Assembly (NCBI GenBank): GCA_036397835.1
Contig: DASWIG010000794.1
Location: 1 to 64,000, forward strand
Direction: 5' to 3'
Length of the DNA: 64,000 nt
Origin: DASWIG01 sp036397835
GTDB taxonomy: Bacteria > Acidobacteriota > Thermoanaerobaculia > Multivoradales > J023
Shown one piece after another: positions 63,801-64,000 of this stretch. The position numbers were made by a program, and so were the translations under genes. The notes beneath the pieces were generated by a model. That model was not told where the DNA came from. It did no database searches and was given only the letters and a program-made list of their open reading frames with translations. Every line of letters starts with the position of its first letter. Position 1 is the first letter of the stretch.

Positions 63801-64000
63801 GCTCGGCAGCCACGTCACCATCCGGGTACCGAACCCGGGCTCGGGGGCAAAGTCGAACCCGGTGAGATTGGCGATCAGGTTCCCGTGGCTGACCATCACG
63901 CCCTTGGGCAACGAGGTGGAACCTGAGGTGTACTGCAGGTAGGCCAGGTGCTCGCCATCCGGCTTCGGCTCTCGCCAGGCCTCTGCTCCCTCCGCGGCGA
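60855..64000 (-). CDS. PKS: fatty acyl-AMP ligase-ACP-ketosynthase (5' end outside window)
   Basis: About 1047 residues are visible; the frame is open to the window edge. The adenylating domain has LQYTSGSTSLPKGVMVSHGN and RTGDLGFMRDGELYITGRLK, typical of fatty acyl-AMP ligases. An ACP with RYGLDSVTLQG (about 62.55-62.58 kb) follows. The KS has VDTACSASL (Cys), EAHGTGTYLGD (His) and KSNIGHLE (His), so it is intact. The protein ends soon after the KS, without AT, so the KS must act with the separate AT-DH-ACP protein. It would activate a fatty acid, load it on its ACP and start the chain. Confidence 0.9.
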   Translation of the reverse strand, partial: AAEGAEAWREPKPDGEHLAYLQYTSGSTSLPKGVMVSHGNLIANLTGFDFAPEPGFGTRMVTWLPSFHDMGLIYGLLGPIFRGFPCVAMAPAAFLQKPLRWLRAISEYRGTHSASPNFGFELCVRKVAAQQDPPLDLSSWSQAIDGAEPVRRATLERFAERFSACGFRRAALCPGYGLAEGTLRVSLQSRWREPSYLTIDAARLREHRVEEAADDGEVQVLVGCGRPDEDTDVVIVDPATGHGSGEAAVGEIWVSGPSVAQGYWGREKESEATFRASRVDTEDGPFLRTGDLGFMRDGELYITGRLKELVILRGENHYPQDLESTVDRSHGALRAESAVAFALDRAGEERLVIVAELERNQRQVDPQQIIGAIRQAVAEEHGVRPWGVTLVPPASLPKTSSGKLQRQSVKVSFQAGTLRAIAEDLEPEIAAAPSVEPTSVGEEGTERGVEEIRDWLVAAIARRLGMAADRIDPRQPPARYGLDSVTLQGLTGDLSSWLGRRVSATLFYDHPSLAALAVYLGSGSTPARRACSAPAAEVEPIAVIGLGCRFPGADGPQAFWQLLVQGRDAIREVPPERWDIDAFFDPDPSVPGKMITRWGGFLDRVDRFDADFFGISPREAAAMDPQQRLMLEVAWEAFEDAGLAAGLDGSDTGVVVGISSDDYGRMQLAALEHITAYAGTGSSVSIAANRISYAFGLQGPSLSVDTACSASLVAVHEACQMLRRAEAKHVLAGGVNLILSPAATINFSKAGVMARDGRCKVFDAKADGYVRAEGAGAVVLKPLSQAEADGDPVYAVICASAINQNGRSNGLMAPNGQAQEALLRRVYYSAGVVPGAVQYVEAHGTGTYLGDLIEAQSLGRVLGEGRAAGERCAIGSVKSNIGHLEAAAGIAGLIKVVLMIHRGRVPPSLHFETPHPEIPFDELPIAVQRQLGPWPEVSGPRLAGVSSFGFGGTNAHVLLREAPAPQQERPPGDGVFLLPLSAASELALRGLAQRYRDLLRSGDAPPLADLCYTAGVRRTHHEHRLSLLGATHADLAESLDAFLAWGK

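Overview
The window is high-GC throughout. A Vps10/BNR-repeat secreted protein, a TIGR02999-type ECF sigma factor overlapping a Hanks-type kinase, and an ADOP-like FtsX/MacB permease together suggest a bacterium of the Acidobacteriota type. There is no rRNA to confirm this.

Layout. 0-8.1 kb is chromosomal backbone: a CopG/PIN toxin-antitoxin pair, a 1104-aa BNR/Vps10-like exported protein, an orphan antitoxin-like ORF, a XerD-type recombinase, an ECF sigma factor and a Ser/Thr kinase. 8.2-13.0 kb is a compact redox/organometal module. A degenerate NifU-like protein and a DsrE-family (SaoD-like) protein lie on the plus strand. On the minus strand are a SAM methyltransferase, an HgcAB-like fusion (corrinoid cap-helix domain, membrane segment and 2[4Fe-4S] ferredoxin in one chain), a small protein, and a B12/radical-SAM protein whose apparent stop TGA reads as selenocysteine. 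Its tail is Cys-Sec-Ala-Glu-Pro, and a SECIS-like hairpin follows directly.

13.6-64 kb is a hybrid PKS-NRPS cluster. A minus-strand run of eight genes from 53.5 kb down to 15.6 kb, with overlaps or gaps of at most about 40 bp, encodes AT-DH-ACP, then C-(truncated A)-T-Cy-A(Cys)-T-oxidase, then four C-A-T modules plus a terminal C, then half-C-A-T-C-A(Gly)-T-C-A-T-TE. Without a break it continues into a PDZ membrane protein, a His/Met-rich YtkA-like exported protein, a MerB (organomercurial lyase) homologue with all key residues, and an MFS exporter. FAAL-ACP-KS runs off the right edge and supplies the acyl starter and the ketosynthase missing from the AT-DH-ACP protein. Two cobalamin radical-SAM enzymes flank the cluster, one of the RiPP C-methyltransferase type. 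An OmpW-like barrel, a permease, a FabG-like reductase and an unannotated 55-aa membrane protein are interspersed.

Working model (inference). A fatty acyl-AMP ligase starts the chain, one PKS step extends it, and a thiazole and about seven more residues (including Thr and Gly) are added before TE release. B12-radical-SAM enzymes may C-methylate the product. The MerB-like lyase in the NRPS operon and the neighbouring HgcAB-fusion/selenoprotein module connect the cluster with carbon-metal chemistry. That link is the most unusual feature of the window.
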